From Glycomyces sp040645615 (GTDB lineage: Bacteria > Actinomycetota > Actinomycetes > Mycobacteriales > Micromonosporaceae): a DNA stretch of 64,000 bases. The notes beneath the pieces were generated by a model. That model was given only the letters and a program-made list of their open reading frames with translations. It did no database searches and was not told the DNA's origin. Below are positions 8,750-17,613 of the stretch, in pieces. The stretch lies in contig NZ_JBEYYO010000003.1 of NCBI RefSeq assembly GCF_040645615.1, positions 1 through 64,000 of the forward strand, in the 5' to 3' direction. How positions within the stretch are numbered: the first letter of the stretch is position 1; each line of letters begins with the position of its first letter. The position numbers and the translations under genes were made by a program.

Positions 8750-9907
8750 TTATTTGGCTTGGATCTGGAGTTCCGTCACGATCGTGGAGAAGTGGGAGCG
8801 GATTCGGTCGTCCGTGGGGTCGTCTTCGGGGGTCCAGTGGACCGACATGCGTTCGTAGGTCGTGTTGCGTTGGGCGGGAACGCGGTCGGCGGAGCGGATG
8901 AGGTCGATCAGTTCGGACAGGCGCGAGCTGTGGCGGGCGCCCGCCGAAGAGATCACGTTCTCCTCCAGCATGATCGAGCCGAGGTCGTCCACGCCGAGGT
9001 GCATGCTGAGCTGGCCCGAGGCCTTGCCGGTGGTCAGCCACGAGGACTGGAGGTGGGTCACGTTGTGGAAGAACAGCCGCGCGGTCGCCAAGAGCCGCAG
9101 GTATTCCAGGGTCGTGGCCTGGGTGCGGCCCTTGAGCTTGTTGTTCTCCGGCTGGTACGTCCACGGGATGAACGAGCGGAAGCCGCCCGTGCGGTCCTGC
9201 ACGTCGCGGATCATGCGCAGGTGCTCGATCCGTTCGGCCGCGGTCTCGCCGGTGCCCATCATCATCGTGGCGGTCGACTCCAGGCCCTGGAGGTGCGCGG
9301 CCTCCATGATCTCCAGCCAGCGCTCGCCGGACTCCTTGAGCGGCGCGAGCGCCGTGCGCGGCCGGGCCGGGAGCATCTCCGCGCCCGCGCCCGCGATCGA
9401 GTCGAGCCCGGCGGTCTTGATGCGGCCGATCGCCTCGTCGATCTCGACGCCGGAGACCTTCGACATGTGGGCGATCTCGGAGGGCCCGATCGAGTGGATC
9501 ACCAGGTCGGGGTATTCGGCCTTGACCGAGGAGAACAGCTCCTCGTAGTACTCGACGCCGAAGTCGGGGTGGTGCCCGCCCTGGAGCATCACCTGCGTGG
9601 CCCCGAGGCTCACGGCCTCGCCGCAGCGGCGCAGGACCTCTTCCATCGGGTGCGCCCAGCCCTCGTCGTGCTTGGGGGCGCGGTAGAAGGCGCAGAACTT
9701 GCACGCGGTGACGCACACGTTCGTGTAGTTGATGTTGCGGTCGATGAGGTAGGTGACGATGTTGTCGCCGATGACGCGCCTGCGGGCCGCGTCGGCGGCC
9801 TCCGCGAGCGGGTGGAAGGGCGCTTCGGTGTAGAGCAGCAGGGCTTCCTCGGCGCTGATGGCGCCGCCGTCGGCGGCGCGGGCGAGGACCTCGTCAATCT
9901 CGGCCAT
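8750..9907 (-). CDS. mqnC: Cyclic dehypoxanthinylfutalosine synthase MqnC
   Basis: This radical-SAM enzyme (385 aa) cyclises dehypoxanthinylfutalosine in the futalosine route to menaquinone. The cluster motif is CVTACKFC (CxxxCxxC) followed by AFYR, and LQGGHHPD and FIPWTYQPENN are typical of MqnC. I chose the ATG at 9907 because TACGCT (9914-9919) lies exactly 6 nt upstream, a leaderless arrangement; a frame to 9943 also exists. mqnA and mqnE are in the same window, but mqnB and mqnD are not. Confidence 0.95.
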   Translation of the reverse strand: MAEIDEVLARAADGGAISAEEALLLYTEAPFHPLAEAADAARRRVIGDNIVTYLIDRNINYTNVCVTACKFCAFYRAPKHDEGWAHPMEEVLRRCGEAVSLGATQVMLQGGHHPDFGVEYYEELFSSVKAEYPDLVIHSIGPSEIAHMSKVSGVEIDEAIGRIKTAGLDSIAGAGAEMLPARPRTALAPLKESGERWLEIMEAAHLQGLESTATMMMGTGETAAERIEHLRMIRDVQDRTGGFRSFIPWTYQPENNKLKGRTQATTLEYLRLLATARLFFHNVTHLQSSWLTTGKASGQLSMHLGVDDLGSIMLEENVISSAGARHSSRLSELIDLIRSADRVPAQRNTTYERMSVHWTPEDDPTDDRIRSHFSTIVTELQIQAK

Positions 9908-9913
9908 GCACGA

Positions 9914-9919
9914 AGCGTA
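9914..9919 (-). promoter_or_regulatory. -10 element of mqnC (leaderless)
   Basis: TACGCT on the minus strand ends 6 nt before the ATG at 9907. Confidence 0.55.
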
Positions 9920-9971
9920 TCGCCGCCCGGGCCCCGGCGGCACCCGCCGGGTCGCGGTGACTCGTGCGTCT

Positions 9972-10739
9972 CTAGACCGTGTACAGCTCGGTGTGGATGG
10001 TCTGGGCTCCGGCCTCTTCCAGGACGTCTTTGACGCCGAGGACCATGTCGTAGGGGCCGCACAGGAACCATTCGTCGACTTCGCGGGCGTCGATGAGGGT
10101 GTCGAGGACCTCGCCGAGGCGCTCGGGCGTGAGCCGTCCGGTGAGCAGCGGGGAGGCGCCTTCGGAGCGGGTGCGGACGTGGTGGAGGCGCAGCCGGTCG
10201 CCGTGAGCCGCTTGGAGTTCGCGCAGTTCGGGGCCGTACATGGTGCTGGCCTCGGAGCGGTTGGAGTACAGGAGCGTGACCGTGGCGCCGGCTTCGAGCG
10301 CGGTCGCGGCGATGCCGATGATCGGGGTGATGCCCGAGCCGGCGACGACGGACGCGTAGTGGCGGTCGGGCCGCACGTCGCATTTGAAGTTCCCCAGCGG
10401 GGGGAGCACTTCGAGCACGTCGCCGCTCTGGAGGGACCTGGCGTATCCGGAGAACGAGCCCTTGGGGATCGAGCGGATGCCCAGGCGCAGGGTGCCGCGC
10501 TCGGCGAGCTCGGCGGGGGTCGAGGCCAGCGAGTAGGAGCGGCGCACCTCGGAGCCGTCGGGTTCGACCCTCTGGAAAGTGAGGTGCTGGCCGGGCTTGA
10601 AGTCGAAGACGGGGCGCAGCTCCTCGGGCACGTCGAGGGTGACCTCGACCGCGTCGTCGGTGAGGGCCCGCACGCGGGCGACGGTGAGCTTGTGCCAAGC
10701 GGGCCGTTTCCGGCCGGACCTCTTCAGCTCCAGTGCCAC
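9972..10739 (-). CDS. FAD/NAD(P)H oxidoreductase, PaaE-like without ferredoxin domain
   Basis: The 255-aa protein has the ferredoxin-NADP reductase fold: FAD motif RRSYSLAS (about 70-77), nucleotide motif GSGITPI (about 128-134) and FLCGPYDMV near the C-terminus. PaaE-type phenylacetyl-CoA epoxygenase reductases continue with a [2Fe-2S] domain of about 90 aa; this one stops shortly after the NAD domain (IHTELYTV), and no iron-sulfur Cys cluster follows. The GTG at 10739 has a GGAAGG ribosome-binding site. It lies between mqnA and mqnC. The electron acceptor is unknown; a separate ferredoxin or flavodoxin is possible. Confidence 0.8.
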   Translation of the reverse strand: MALELKRSGRKRPAWHKLTVARVRALTDDAVEVTLDVPEELRPVFDFKPGQHLTFQRVEPDGSEVRRSYSLASTPAELAERGTLRLGIRSIPKGSFSGYARSLQSGDVLEVLPPLGNFKCDVRPDRHYASVVAGSGITPIIGIAATALEAGATVTLLYSNRSEASTMYGPELRELQAAHGDRLRLHHVRTRSEGASPLLTGRLTPERLGEVLDTLIDAREVDEWFLCGPYDMVLGVKDVLEEAGAQTIHTELYTV

Positions 10740-10776
10740 GGTGCGGTTCCTTCCCAGGGTGTCCGTGCGCCGGGGG

Positions 10777-11640
10777 TCACCCGGCCGCGAAGAATTCGGG
10801 CCCGTCGCGAAGCGGGGCCGCATTGGTGTAACGGGCCGCACGGGAGGCAAATTCCCTCAACCCGGCGAGGTGTCGCTCACTGAGGCCGAACTGGAGCCGC
10901 TCGAAGTACTCCGCGAGCGCTTCGGGCGCGAAGGGCTCCCAGCGGGCGGCCGAGGCCACGACCGCGTCGATCTCCTCCCGGCTGCGGTTCACCGATTCGC
11001 GGAACGCGAGGTGCACGTCCTTGACCAGGCCGGGGTTGGCTTCGGCGTATTCGCGGCGCACGGCCCACACGGCGAAGACCATCGGCAGGCCGGTCCAGTC
11101 CTTCCATTCGGCGGCCAGGTCGACGACGTGGTGGCCGCGCGGTTCGTGGTAGGCGCGCAGGGCCTCGTCGCCGATGAGCACGGCGGCGTCCGCGCGGCCG
11201 TCGAACGCTTCGGCGGCCAGGGCGCCGTCGAGGTCGGGCGGGGTGACGGCGTAGACCGGTTCGCGGCCGTAGCGCTGTTCGAGGAGCATCCGGCCCAGGA
11301 GCACGCCGGTGCGCGAGGTCGAGGCGAGCGCGACCTTCGGGGCGTGGGGCAGGTCTGCGAGCGGGCCTCGGGTGACGAGGTCGACGCTGAGCACCGGCCC
11401 GTCGGCGGCCACGGCCGGGTCGGGGATGAGCAGCAGGTCCTCGGCGTGCTTGAGGTACTCCACGAGCGTGATGGGCCCGATGTCGAGGTCTCCTGCGACG
11501 AGGCGGCGGCTGAGTTCGTCAGGGGCCGCGCGGTGCAGGTCGATCTCCAGGAGCGTCCCGGTGCGGGCCAGGCCCCAGTAGATCGGCAGGCAGTTGAGGA
11601 ACGCGATGTGGCCGACCCTGGGCCGACTGGCGGTGTTCAC
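10777..11640 (-). CDS. mqnA: Chorismate dehydratase MqnA
   Basis: The 287-aa protein is the first enzyme of the futalosine menaquinone route, dehydrating chorismate to 3-enolpyruvylbenzoate. It has the periplasmic-binding-protein-like fold of the family, with the N-terminal FLNCLPIYWGL and GDLDIGPITLVEYL motifs and DLAAEWKDWTGLPMVFAVWA typical of MqnA. The GTG at 11640 is preceded by TACGGT (11648-11653) with 7 nt between, consistent with a leaderless transcript. The flavin reductase follows 37 nt downstream. Confidence 0.95.
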   Translation of the reverse strand: MNTASRPRVGHIAFLNCLPIYWGLARTGTLLEIDLHRAAPDELSRRLVAGDLDIGPITLVEYLKHAEDLLLIPDPAVAADGPVLSVDLVTRGPLADLPHAPKVALASTSRTGVLLGRMLLEQRYGREPVYAVTPPDLDGALAAEAFDGRADAAVLIGDEALRAYHEPRGHHVVDLAAEWKDWTGLPMVFAVWAVRREYAEANPGLVKDVHLAFRESVNRSREEIDAVVASAARWEPFAPEALAEYFERLQFGLSERHLAGLREFASRAARYTNAAPLRDGPEFFAAG

Positions 11641-11647
11641 GGTTTCG

Positions 11648-11653
11648 ACCGTA
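11648..11653 (-). promoter_or_regulatory. -10 element of mqnA (leaderless)
   Basis: TACGGT on the minus strand ends 7 nt before the GTG at 11640. Confidence 0.5.
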
Positions 11654-11711
11654 GCCCCTCGCGCGGCAAGGGGAACGGGCCTCGCCTGGGCGGGGTCGCC
11701 GAAGTCACGGC

Positions 11712-11981
11712 CTAGGGTTCGTCGGATTCACCGGACTCTTCGGTGACGAGGGCCGCGAGGCGGTCGACCACGTCCTGGTCGTCGCCTTCGATGAGGACCT
11801 CGTCGCCGCGGCGCACGTCCAGGGTGAGGACCTGGAGGATCGACTTGGCGTCGCGCGGCTCGCCGCCGATCTTGGCGATCGCCACGTCGGCGGCCGACTC
11901 GGCGGCGGTCTCCACGAAGACCGTGGCGGGCCGGGCCTGGATGCCCACTTCGGTGCTCACTTTCACACGGCGTTCGGCCAT
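11712..11981 (-). CDS. HPr-family protein lacking the phosphorylated histidine (Crh-like)
   Basis: The 89-aa protein has the complete HPr fold length. The active-site loop reads GIQARPA: Gln15 replaces the His15 that carries phosphate in the sugar phosphotransferase relay. The regulatory serine region (DAKSILQVLTL, Ser47, equivalent to HPr Ser46) is kept. Bacillus Crh shows the same His-to-Gln change. The codon is CAG and clear on the strand. The start has a GGGGAGGG ribosome-binding site. It cannot act as a normal phosphocarrier; a regulatory role is inferred. Confidence 0.85.
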   Translation of the reverse strand: MAERRVKVSTEVGIQARPATVFVETAAESAADVAIAKIGGEPRDAKSILQVLTLDVRRGDEVLIEGDDQDVVDRLAALVTEESGESDEP

Positions 11982-12121
11982 GTTCCCCTCCCCGTTCGCG
12001 CGAGGCGATCTCGCATGCGGTCGGGCCGCGCGGCGACCCGTCGGTCCAGAATGGACCGCTGATGCGGACGGCGGGTGCGTTTTCGGGCTATTCCAGCGGA
12101 AGGGGGACGGGGCGCGGGCGG

Positions 12122-14356
12122 TCAGTCCTCGTCTTCGGGCTTCGCGCCGTAGACGGTGGGGCGCGGGAGCGGGATGTGCTCGGGGAGTTCGGAGCGGTCG
12201 AGGAGGTTGCGCACGCGGGCCCGGCCGGGCGCGTACCCGTCGGATTCAGGCGGCGGCCACTCGCTGGGCGGGACCTGGTGGGAGCCGGTCTTCTTCGCCG
12301 AGGGCTCCTCGAAGAGGCTGATGTCGGGAGCGTTGACGATCTGCTTCGAGGAGGACTCGACCTCGGTCGCGGGCCCTTCAGGTTCGGGCTCAGGGGCGGG
12401 AGCGGGCTCGTAGTCGATCGGGGCCGCGTCCGAGAACGGGCTGTCGCTGGGGAAGGGCGGGCCCGGCGTGGGGTCGGGCAGCGGCTCGGGCTGCGGCAGC
12501 GGGTCCGGTTCGGGCTGCGGGAACGGCGGCGCGGGCTCGGGGTCGGGGACCGGTTCGGGCTCGGGCGCCGGGCGCGGCGGGGTCGGCTCGGTGTCGGCGA
12601 GGATCGACGGCTCGGCGCTCTCGCGGACGGTGTGGCCCTCCTCGATCGGGGTCGGCGGGGTCACCGCGTCGGAGGACGCGAAGAGCGGCGGGTCCTTGCG
12701 GGTCGGGACCGAGGCGGGGACCACCACGCCGGACGGGTCGACCGGGGCGGGGATCGCCTCGGCGGGCTCGGCGACCGGGACGCCGACCGCTTCGATCACC
12801 TCTTCGGCGGCATCGACCGCCTCCTCGAAGTCCGCGCCGGGGCTCGGGGGCGCGATGTCGGCGGCCTCGGCGAGCGCGGCGTCCAGGGCCGGGCTGACGG
12901 CGGCGGGCGGGGAGACGGCGGGCTCGTCCGACCCGAAGGCCGGACCGGCAGCGGCGTCCGAAGCGGGCAAGTCCTGGCCTTCGGCGAGCGCGGCGTCCAG
13001 AGCCGGGCTGACGGCGGGGGGAGCGTCACCGGGCGGGGAGACTGCGGCCGCGGAGTCAGAGGCAGGCTCGTCTCGGCGTTCGGCCGACACGTAGGCCGGA
13101 CCGGCCGCGGCGTCGTATTCGGGCGAGGCGCCTGCGGCCGCGGAGTCCGAAGCGGGTTCGTCACCGGCCGACGCGAGGGCCGGTCCGGCCTCGGCGTCGT
13201 CTTCGTCGGGCGGGAGGCCCTCGGCGCCGGGCGGGGCGGGCGGGAGGGACTCGCCGGGGACGTCGTCGCCGAGACCGGCGATGGACTCTTCGTGCTCGTC
13301 GGAGAGCTCGGAATCGTCGTCGGCGTCCTCGGGGTCGGGCAGGTCGTCCCAGAGGCCGCCGTCCTCGTCGGGCTCCTCGGCGGCGGGCGGCGCGGGCTGG
13401 GCCGGGACCTCCGGGGCCGGGGCGGGCGCGTCGAACTGGACCTCGGGGGCCGCGTAGGCCGCCCCCGGGGTGCTGTCGGCCGAGGGGACGCTGAACCCGG
13501 CGGCCGGGCTCGGGGCCGGGACCTCCTCGGGTTCGGCGAACGGCGCGGCCTCGGCGGGCATCGGGGTGCGGCGCAGGATCTGGGTCCCGTCCGGGATCGC
13601 GTCGGGGACGGTGAACCCGCCCACGGGGGCCGCGAACGGCGGGCCGGTCACCGGCGAGGACATCGGCGGCTCGGACGGGGCGACGTACGGCGCGGCGGGC
13701 GGGGCCGTGTAGTGCGCGTCCGGCGGCGAGTACGGCGCGGCCGCAGGCTGCGGGGCGGGCTGGCCGCCGACCGGCGGCAGCGACTGCGGGGACTGGTACT
13801 GCGGCGGCTGATACGGCTGCTGGTAGCCGTGCTGCGGCGGGTACGGGACCTGCGCCGAGCCCTGGCGGGACTGCGGGCTGGGGACGGGGGCGGAGCCTTG
13901 ATGGGGCTGCGGGCCGGGGACGGGCGCCGAGCCCTGCGGGGGCCCGTAACCGGGGACCGGGGCCGAGCCTTGCGGCGGGGCCCACCCCTGCTGGGCCTGC
14001 GGGTTGGGCACGTACGGCGGCGGAGGCGCGTATCCGTGCTGCTCAGGGGAGGCGGTGGGCTGATAGGCGCCGGGCGGCGCGGTCGGCTGGTACGCGCCGG
14101 GCGGGGCGTAGGTCGGCTCGGGCGGGGCGGTCGGCTGGTAGGCGCCCGGGGGCGCGTACGTCGGCTCGGGCGGCGGGGCGTGCCCGGGGACCTGCGCGGC
14201 CCCGTACGCCGGGGCCGAACCGTAGCCGGGCGGCGGGTACTGGGCCTCGGCCGGGAAGCCGCCGATCGGCGGCGGCAGGGGCGCCCCGCACTGGGGGCAG
14301 CGACGCTGCCCGGACGTCAGTCGCTTGCCGCAGGAGCTACAGCTGTTTCCGTCCAC
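12122..14356 (-). CDS. Zinc-ribbon protein with long Pro/Ala/Glu-rich disordered tail
   Basis: The 744-aa protein begins with a small zinc ribbon (CSSCGKR...CPQCGAPL, residues about 5-26). Next comes a Pro/Tyr/Gln-rich repeat region (YAPPGAYQPTAPP-type units, about 30-220), then an Ala/Pro/Asp/Glu-rich low-complexity stretch to a short basic C-terminal segment. There is no membrane segment. The GTG at 14356 is chosen for its GAGGAGG ribosome-binding site; an extension to 14395 is unlikely. The function is unknown; an intracellular scaffold is possible. The opposite strand also carries a long open frame, which I judge to be a GC-bias shadow. Confidence 0.7.
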   Translation of the reverse strand: MDGNSCSSCGKRLTSGQRRCPQCGAPLPPPIGGFPAEAQYPPPGYGSAPAYGAAQVPGHAPPPEPTYAPPGAYQPTAPPEPTYAPPGAYQPTAPPGAYQPTASPEQHGYAPPPPYVPNPQAQQGWAPPQGSAPVPGYGPPQGSAPVPGPQPHQGSAPVPSPQSRQGSAQVPYPPQHGYQQPYQPPQYQSPQSLPPVGGQPAPQPAAAPYSPPDAHYTAPPAAPYVAPSEPPMSSPVTGPPFAAPVGGFTVPDAIPDGTQILRRTPMPAEAAPFAEPEEVPAPSPAAGFSVPSADSTPGAAYAAPEVQFDAPAPAPEVPAQPAPPAAEEPDEDGGLWDDLPDPEDADDDSELSDEHEESIAGLGDDVPGESLPPAPPGAEGLPPDEDDAEAGPALASAGDEPASDSAAAGASPEYDAAAGPAYVSAERRDEPASDSAAAVSPPGDAPPAVSPALDAALAEGQDLPASDAAAGPAFGSDEPAVSPPAAVSPALDAALAEAADIAPPSPGADFEEAVDAAEEVIEAVGVPVAEPAEAIPAPVDPSGVVVPASVPTRKDPPLFASSDAVTPPTPIEEGHTVRESAEPSILADTEPTPPRPAPEPEPVPDPEPAPPFPQPEPDPLPQPEPLPDPTPGPPFPSDSPFSDAAPIDYEPAPAPEPEPEGPATEVESSSKQIVNAPDISLFEEPSAKKTGSHQVPPSEWPPPESDGYAPGRARVRNLLDRSELPEHIPLPRPTVYGAKPEDED

Positions 14357-14461
14357 GGAGCCTCCTCGGGGCTGGAGCGTCGTCAATCGGGCCACTCGAC
14401 AACCATCGTGCCATCACTCGGTCGCGTCGCGTGCACGCCTTCCCACTACCGGAGGGCGCCC

Positions 14462-15811
14462 TCACTCGCCGGTCTCGCGCCCGAGCACGCCCGAGACCGA
14501 GTCCTGCACGGTCGGCTCGGGGCTCTCCTGCTCGTCCTCGGACGGCGTGGGCGAGGGCTCCGAAGGCGAGTCGGACGGGGTCGGCGAAGGTGAAGACGAG
14601 GGCGACTCGCTCGGCGAGGGGCTCGGTGAAGGCGAGTGCGTCGGGCTCGGCGAGGGCGCGGGGCTGGTCGTGGGCGAATCGGTCGGCGACTGCGTCGGGT
14701 CGCCCGCGTCCGGGTCGGTCTGGACGGCGTCGACCACGCGGTGGGCCCCGGCGAAGTTCTGGAACCAGATCGAGCTGATCTTCACCACGTCGCCCGAGCG
14801 CGGGGCCTGGATCATCTTGCCGTCGCCGAGGTACATGCCCACGTGGTAGACCGACCGCCAGTCGCCGGGGCTGTCCCACCAGAACAAGAGGTCCCCGGGG
14901 AGGAGCTTCTCGATGTCGACGGGCTTGTCGCGGGTGGCCTGGAACTGGTCCTTGGCCACGCGCGGGACGTTCACGCCCGCAAAGTTATAAGCGGCCTGCA
15001 CCAGGCCCGAGCAGTCGAAGGAGTCGGGGCCCTCGTCGCCCCACACGTACGGGTCGCCCAACTGCGCCAGCGCGTACTCGACGGCCTTCTTGGCCTCGGG
15101 CGCGGCGTCCCATCCGTCCACTTCGGAGGAGAAGTCGCCGGAGTACTTCGACGCGGCGGCCTCCCGCTCGCGCTCGATCTGCTCGATCTCCTCGCGGTTC
15201 TCGGCGATGAGCGCGTTGAGTTCTGCCTGGACGCGCGCGAACTCGGCGTCCAGGGCCGCGAAACGCTCCTCGGAGCGGGACGCGGACAGCTCGGCCGCGT
15301 CGGTCGCGGCATGGGCCACGGCCTCGGCGGCCTGGGCCGCTTCGAGGTCGGCCGAGAGGCTCGGCAGGTCCCATTCGCCGCCGAGCGGGGAGAGCCCGGA
15401 GAGGTCGGGCAGGTCGGCTTCGGGGACGCCGGCCATGTTGGTGTAGGCCTCACCAGCGGCGTAGTCGAGGGCCTCTTGGGCGGCAGCGAGGTCGGCGGCC
15501 GCGTCGGACCACGCGGTCTGGGCCACGGCCAAGCGCTCCTCGCGGGTGAGCCACTCGTCCTGCGCGGCGGTGGTCTCCTCGGCGAGCTGCGCGAGGTCGA
15601 TCTGCGCGGCGTTGATCTGGCCCGCCAGCGGGCCGTCGGCGGTCTCGGGGTTGAAGACCGGCGAGTCGTCGGAAGAGCCGCCCAGCGGCCGGGTCCCGTC
15701 GTCGGGAACGGTGACCCCCGGTTCGGCGGCGGCGGGGAGGGAGCCTCCGAAGACGATGGCGGAGGTGGCGGCCGCGGCGATCATGCGGGCACCGAACCGT
15801 GAAACGCGCAT
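14462..15811 (-). CDS. Secreted NlpC/P60 peptidoglycan endopeptidase
   Basis: The 449-aa protein has a Sec signal peptide (cleavage near AAAEP, residue 30), a coiled-coil region (about 60-225) typical of RipA-like hydrolases, and an NlpC/P60 domain. Catalytic Cys267 lies in DSFDCSGLV and His323 in YHVGMYLGDG. A Ser/Pro/Glu-rich tail follows (about 370-449). It is expected to cut stem-peptide bonds in the wall during growth or division. The ATG at 15811 has an AAGGACA ribosome-binding site. It is divergent from mqnE. Confidence 0.92.
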   Translation of the reverse strand: MRVSRFGARMIAAAATSAIVFGGSLPAAAEPGVTVPDDGTRPLGGSSDDSPVFNPETADGPLAGQINAAQIDLAQLAEETTAAQDEWLTREERLAVAQTAWSDAAADLAAAQEALDYAAGEAYTNMAGVPEADLPDLSGLSPLGGEWDLPSLSADLEAAQAAEAVAHAATDAAELSASRSEERFAALDAEFARVQAELNALIAENREEIEQIEREREAAASKYSGDFSSEVDGWDAAPEAKKAVEYALAQLGDPYVWGDEGPDSFDCSGLVQAAYNFAGVNVPRVAKDQFQATRDKPVDIEKLLPGDLLFWWDSPGDWRSVYHVGMYLGDGKMIQAPRSGDVVKISSIWFQNFAGAHRVVDAVQTDPDAGDPTQSPTDSPTTSPAPSPSPTHSPSPSPSPSESPSSSPSPTPSDSPSEPSPTPSEDEQESPEPTVQDSVSGVLGRETGE

Positions 15812-16024
15812 GTGAGGTGTCCTTGTGGAATTGCGGCGCCGCGAGCGTTCACTGCGAGCCTGTGGGGGAAGCCACGGCTACTGTACCGAATCGGCGCAAG
15901 TGCCGCTTCTGAGGCCGCCTCGCGCGGCGACCGCGTCCGAGGACTCACACGCCGTTCACGCGGGAGGGCCCGGCGGTGGGCGCGGCGTTACCCTGGCTGG
16001 TACCGAACCAGAGTTGGGAGCGCC

Positions 16025-17200
16025 ATGGACGACACCGCCAAGTTCAAGGCCGGCATCGAGGAGAAGCTCGCGGCCGGCGAGCGGCTGAGCTTCGAGGACG
16101 GGGTGGGGCTCTACGAGGTCGACGACCTCGCCTGGCTCGGCCGCCTCGCCCACGGCGTGCGCACCGCCAAGAACGGCGACCGCACCATGTTCAACGTCAA
16201 CCGGCACTTGAACCTCACCAACGTGTGCTCGGCCTCCTGCGCGTACTGCTCCTTCCAACGCAAGCCCGGCGAGTCCGACGCCTACACGATGCGCGTCGAG
16301 CAGGCCGTGGCCCTCGCCGAGCAGATGAGGGGCGACGCGCCCACCGAGCTGCACATCGTCAACGGCCTCCACCCGACCCTGCCGTGGCGGTACTACCCGC
16401 GGGTCCTCCAGGCGCTCAAGGAGACCCTGCCGGAAGTCAACCTCAAGGCCTTCACCGCCACCGAGGTGCAGTGGTTCGAGAAGATCTCCGGCCTGAGTGC
16501 CAGCGAGATCCTCGACGAGCTCATCGAGGCGGGCCTGGAATCGCTCACCGGCGGCGGCGCGGAGATCTTCGACTGGGAAGTCCGCCAGCACATCGTCGAC
16601 CACGACTGCCACTGGGAGGACTGGTCGCGCATCCACCGGCTCGCGCACTCCAAGGGCCTGCGGACCCCGGCCACCATGCTGTACGGCCACATCGAGGAGC
16701 CCCGCCACCGCGTCGACCACGTGCTGCGCCTGAGGGAGCTCCAGGACGAGACCGGCGGGTTCGCCGTGTTCATCCCCCTGCGCTACCAGCACGACTTCCA
16801 CGACTCCAAGGACGGCAAGGTCCGCAACAAGCTCCAGGCGCGCACCACGATGGCCAGCCCGGCCGAGTCGCTCAAGACCTTCGCCGTCTCGCGGCTGCTG
16901 CTGGACAACTTCGACCACGTCAAGTGCTTCTGGGTCATGCACGGCCTCGACGTCGCGCAGCTGTCGCTCTCGTTCGGCGCCGACGACCTCGACGGCTCGG
17001 TGGTCGAGTACAAGATCACCCACGACGCCGACGAGTACGGCACCCCCGACAAGATGACCCGCGAGGACCTGCTCGAACTCATCCGCGACGCCGGATTCCA
17101 GCCCGTCGAGCGCAACACCCGCTACGAGGTCGTGCGCGAATACGAAGGCCCGCAGACGCTGGCCGAGCGCCGCGCCCAGCCCCAATCGGTGCAGTTCTGA
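16025..17200 (+). CDS. mqnE: Aminofutalosine synthase MqnE
   Basis: This radical-SAM enzyme (391 aa) joins enolpyruvylbenzoate to adenosine in menaquinone synthesis. The cluster motif is CSASCAYC (CxxxCxxC) followed by SFQRKPGE. HIVNGLHPTLPW, ESLTGGGAEIF and FIPLRYQHDFHD are family hallmarks. The ATG at 16025 is preceded by GGGAG. Its stop codon overlaps the next start (ATGA-type), so translation of the downstream membrane-protein gene is probably coupled. Confidence 0.95.
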   Translation: MDDTAKFKAGIEEKLAAGERLSFEDGVGLYEVDDLAWLGRLAHGVRTAKNGDRTMFNVNRHLNLTNVCSASCAYCSFQRKPGESDAYTMRVEQAVALAEQMRGDAPTELHIVNGLHPTLPWRYYPRVLQALKETLPEVNLKAFTATEVQWFEKISGLSASEILDELIEAGLESLTGGGAEIFDWEVRQHIVDHDCHWEDWSRIHRLAHSKGLRTPATMLYGHIEEPRHRVDHVLRLRELQDETGGFAVFIPLRYQHDFHDSKDGKVRNKLQARTTMASPAESLKTFAVSRLLLDNFDHVKCFWVMHGLDVAQLSLSFGADDLDGSVVEYKITHDADEYGTPDKMTREDLLELIRDAGFQPVERNTRYEVVREYEGPQTLAERRAQPQSVQF

Positions 17201-17613
17201 TGGCCGAGCGGGCCGAAGGCGACACCGCGGCCGCCGAGGGCATGCTCGTCCACCTCCTGGGGACCGTGCTGGCCTACGTGGTCATGGGCACCGCCGCGCT
17301 CGCGGTCATCGACCTGCTGTTCATCGTCGCCGCGGGCGGCGAGTTCGGGAACGTCTCGGGCTGGGTCGGGGCCGTCCCGGCCGTGTTCGTGTTCAACCAG
17401 CGCTTCAAGCGCTACCAGGGCTCCTCGCGCTGGGCCGTGGCGCTCATCGCGATCGTGCTCGGCCTCGGCGCGGGCGTCGCGGCGACCGTGTTCATGCCCG
17501 CGACGTGGGCGCCGCTGGCGACCGGCGCCATCGGCGGGCTCGTAGCCGCCTTCGTGTACTCGGTGCTGTGGCACGCGGGCATCAACATCTACGGAAAGGA
17601 GCGGCCGCAGTGA
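17200..17613 (+). CDS. Small integral membrane protein downstream of mqnE
   Basis: The 137-aa protein has four predicted hydrophobic helices. Its ATG shares a base with the mqnE stop (TGATG). A basic loop (QRFKRYQGSSR) lies between helices 2 and 3. I do not recognise the family. The tight mqnE-membrane protein-DUF4229 arrangement implies coexpression with menaquinone synthesis, but a direct role is not shown. Confidence 0.7.
   Translation: MAERAEGDTAAAEGMLVHLLGTVLAYVVMGTAALAVIDLLFIVAAGGEFGNVSGWVGAVPAVFVFNQRFKRYQGSSRWAVALIAIVLGLGAGVAATVFMPATWAPLATGAIGGLVAAFVYSVLWHAGINIYGKERPQ

Noticed and set aside
12062..14593. An 843-codon open frame on the plus strand opposite the zinc-ribbon gene
   Set aside because: It is Gly/Arg-rich with no domain, has no convincing ribosome-binding site, and is the expected mirror of a GC-rich Pro/Ala-coding gene.
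15812..16024. A c-di-AMP (ydaO-type) riboswitch upstream of the NlpC/P60 gene
   Set aside because: Such leaders often precede wall hydrolases in actinobacteria, but I could not find the conserved core in this 213-nt divergent region.
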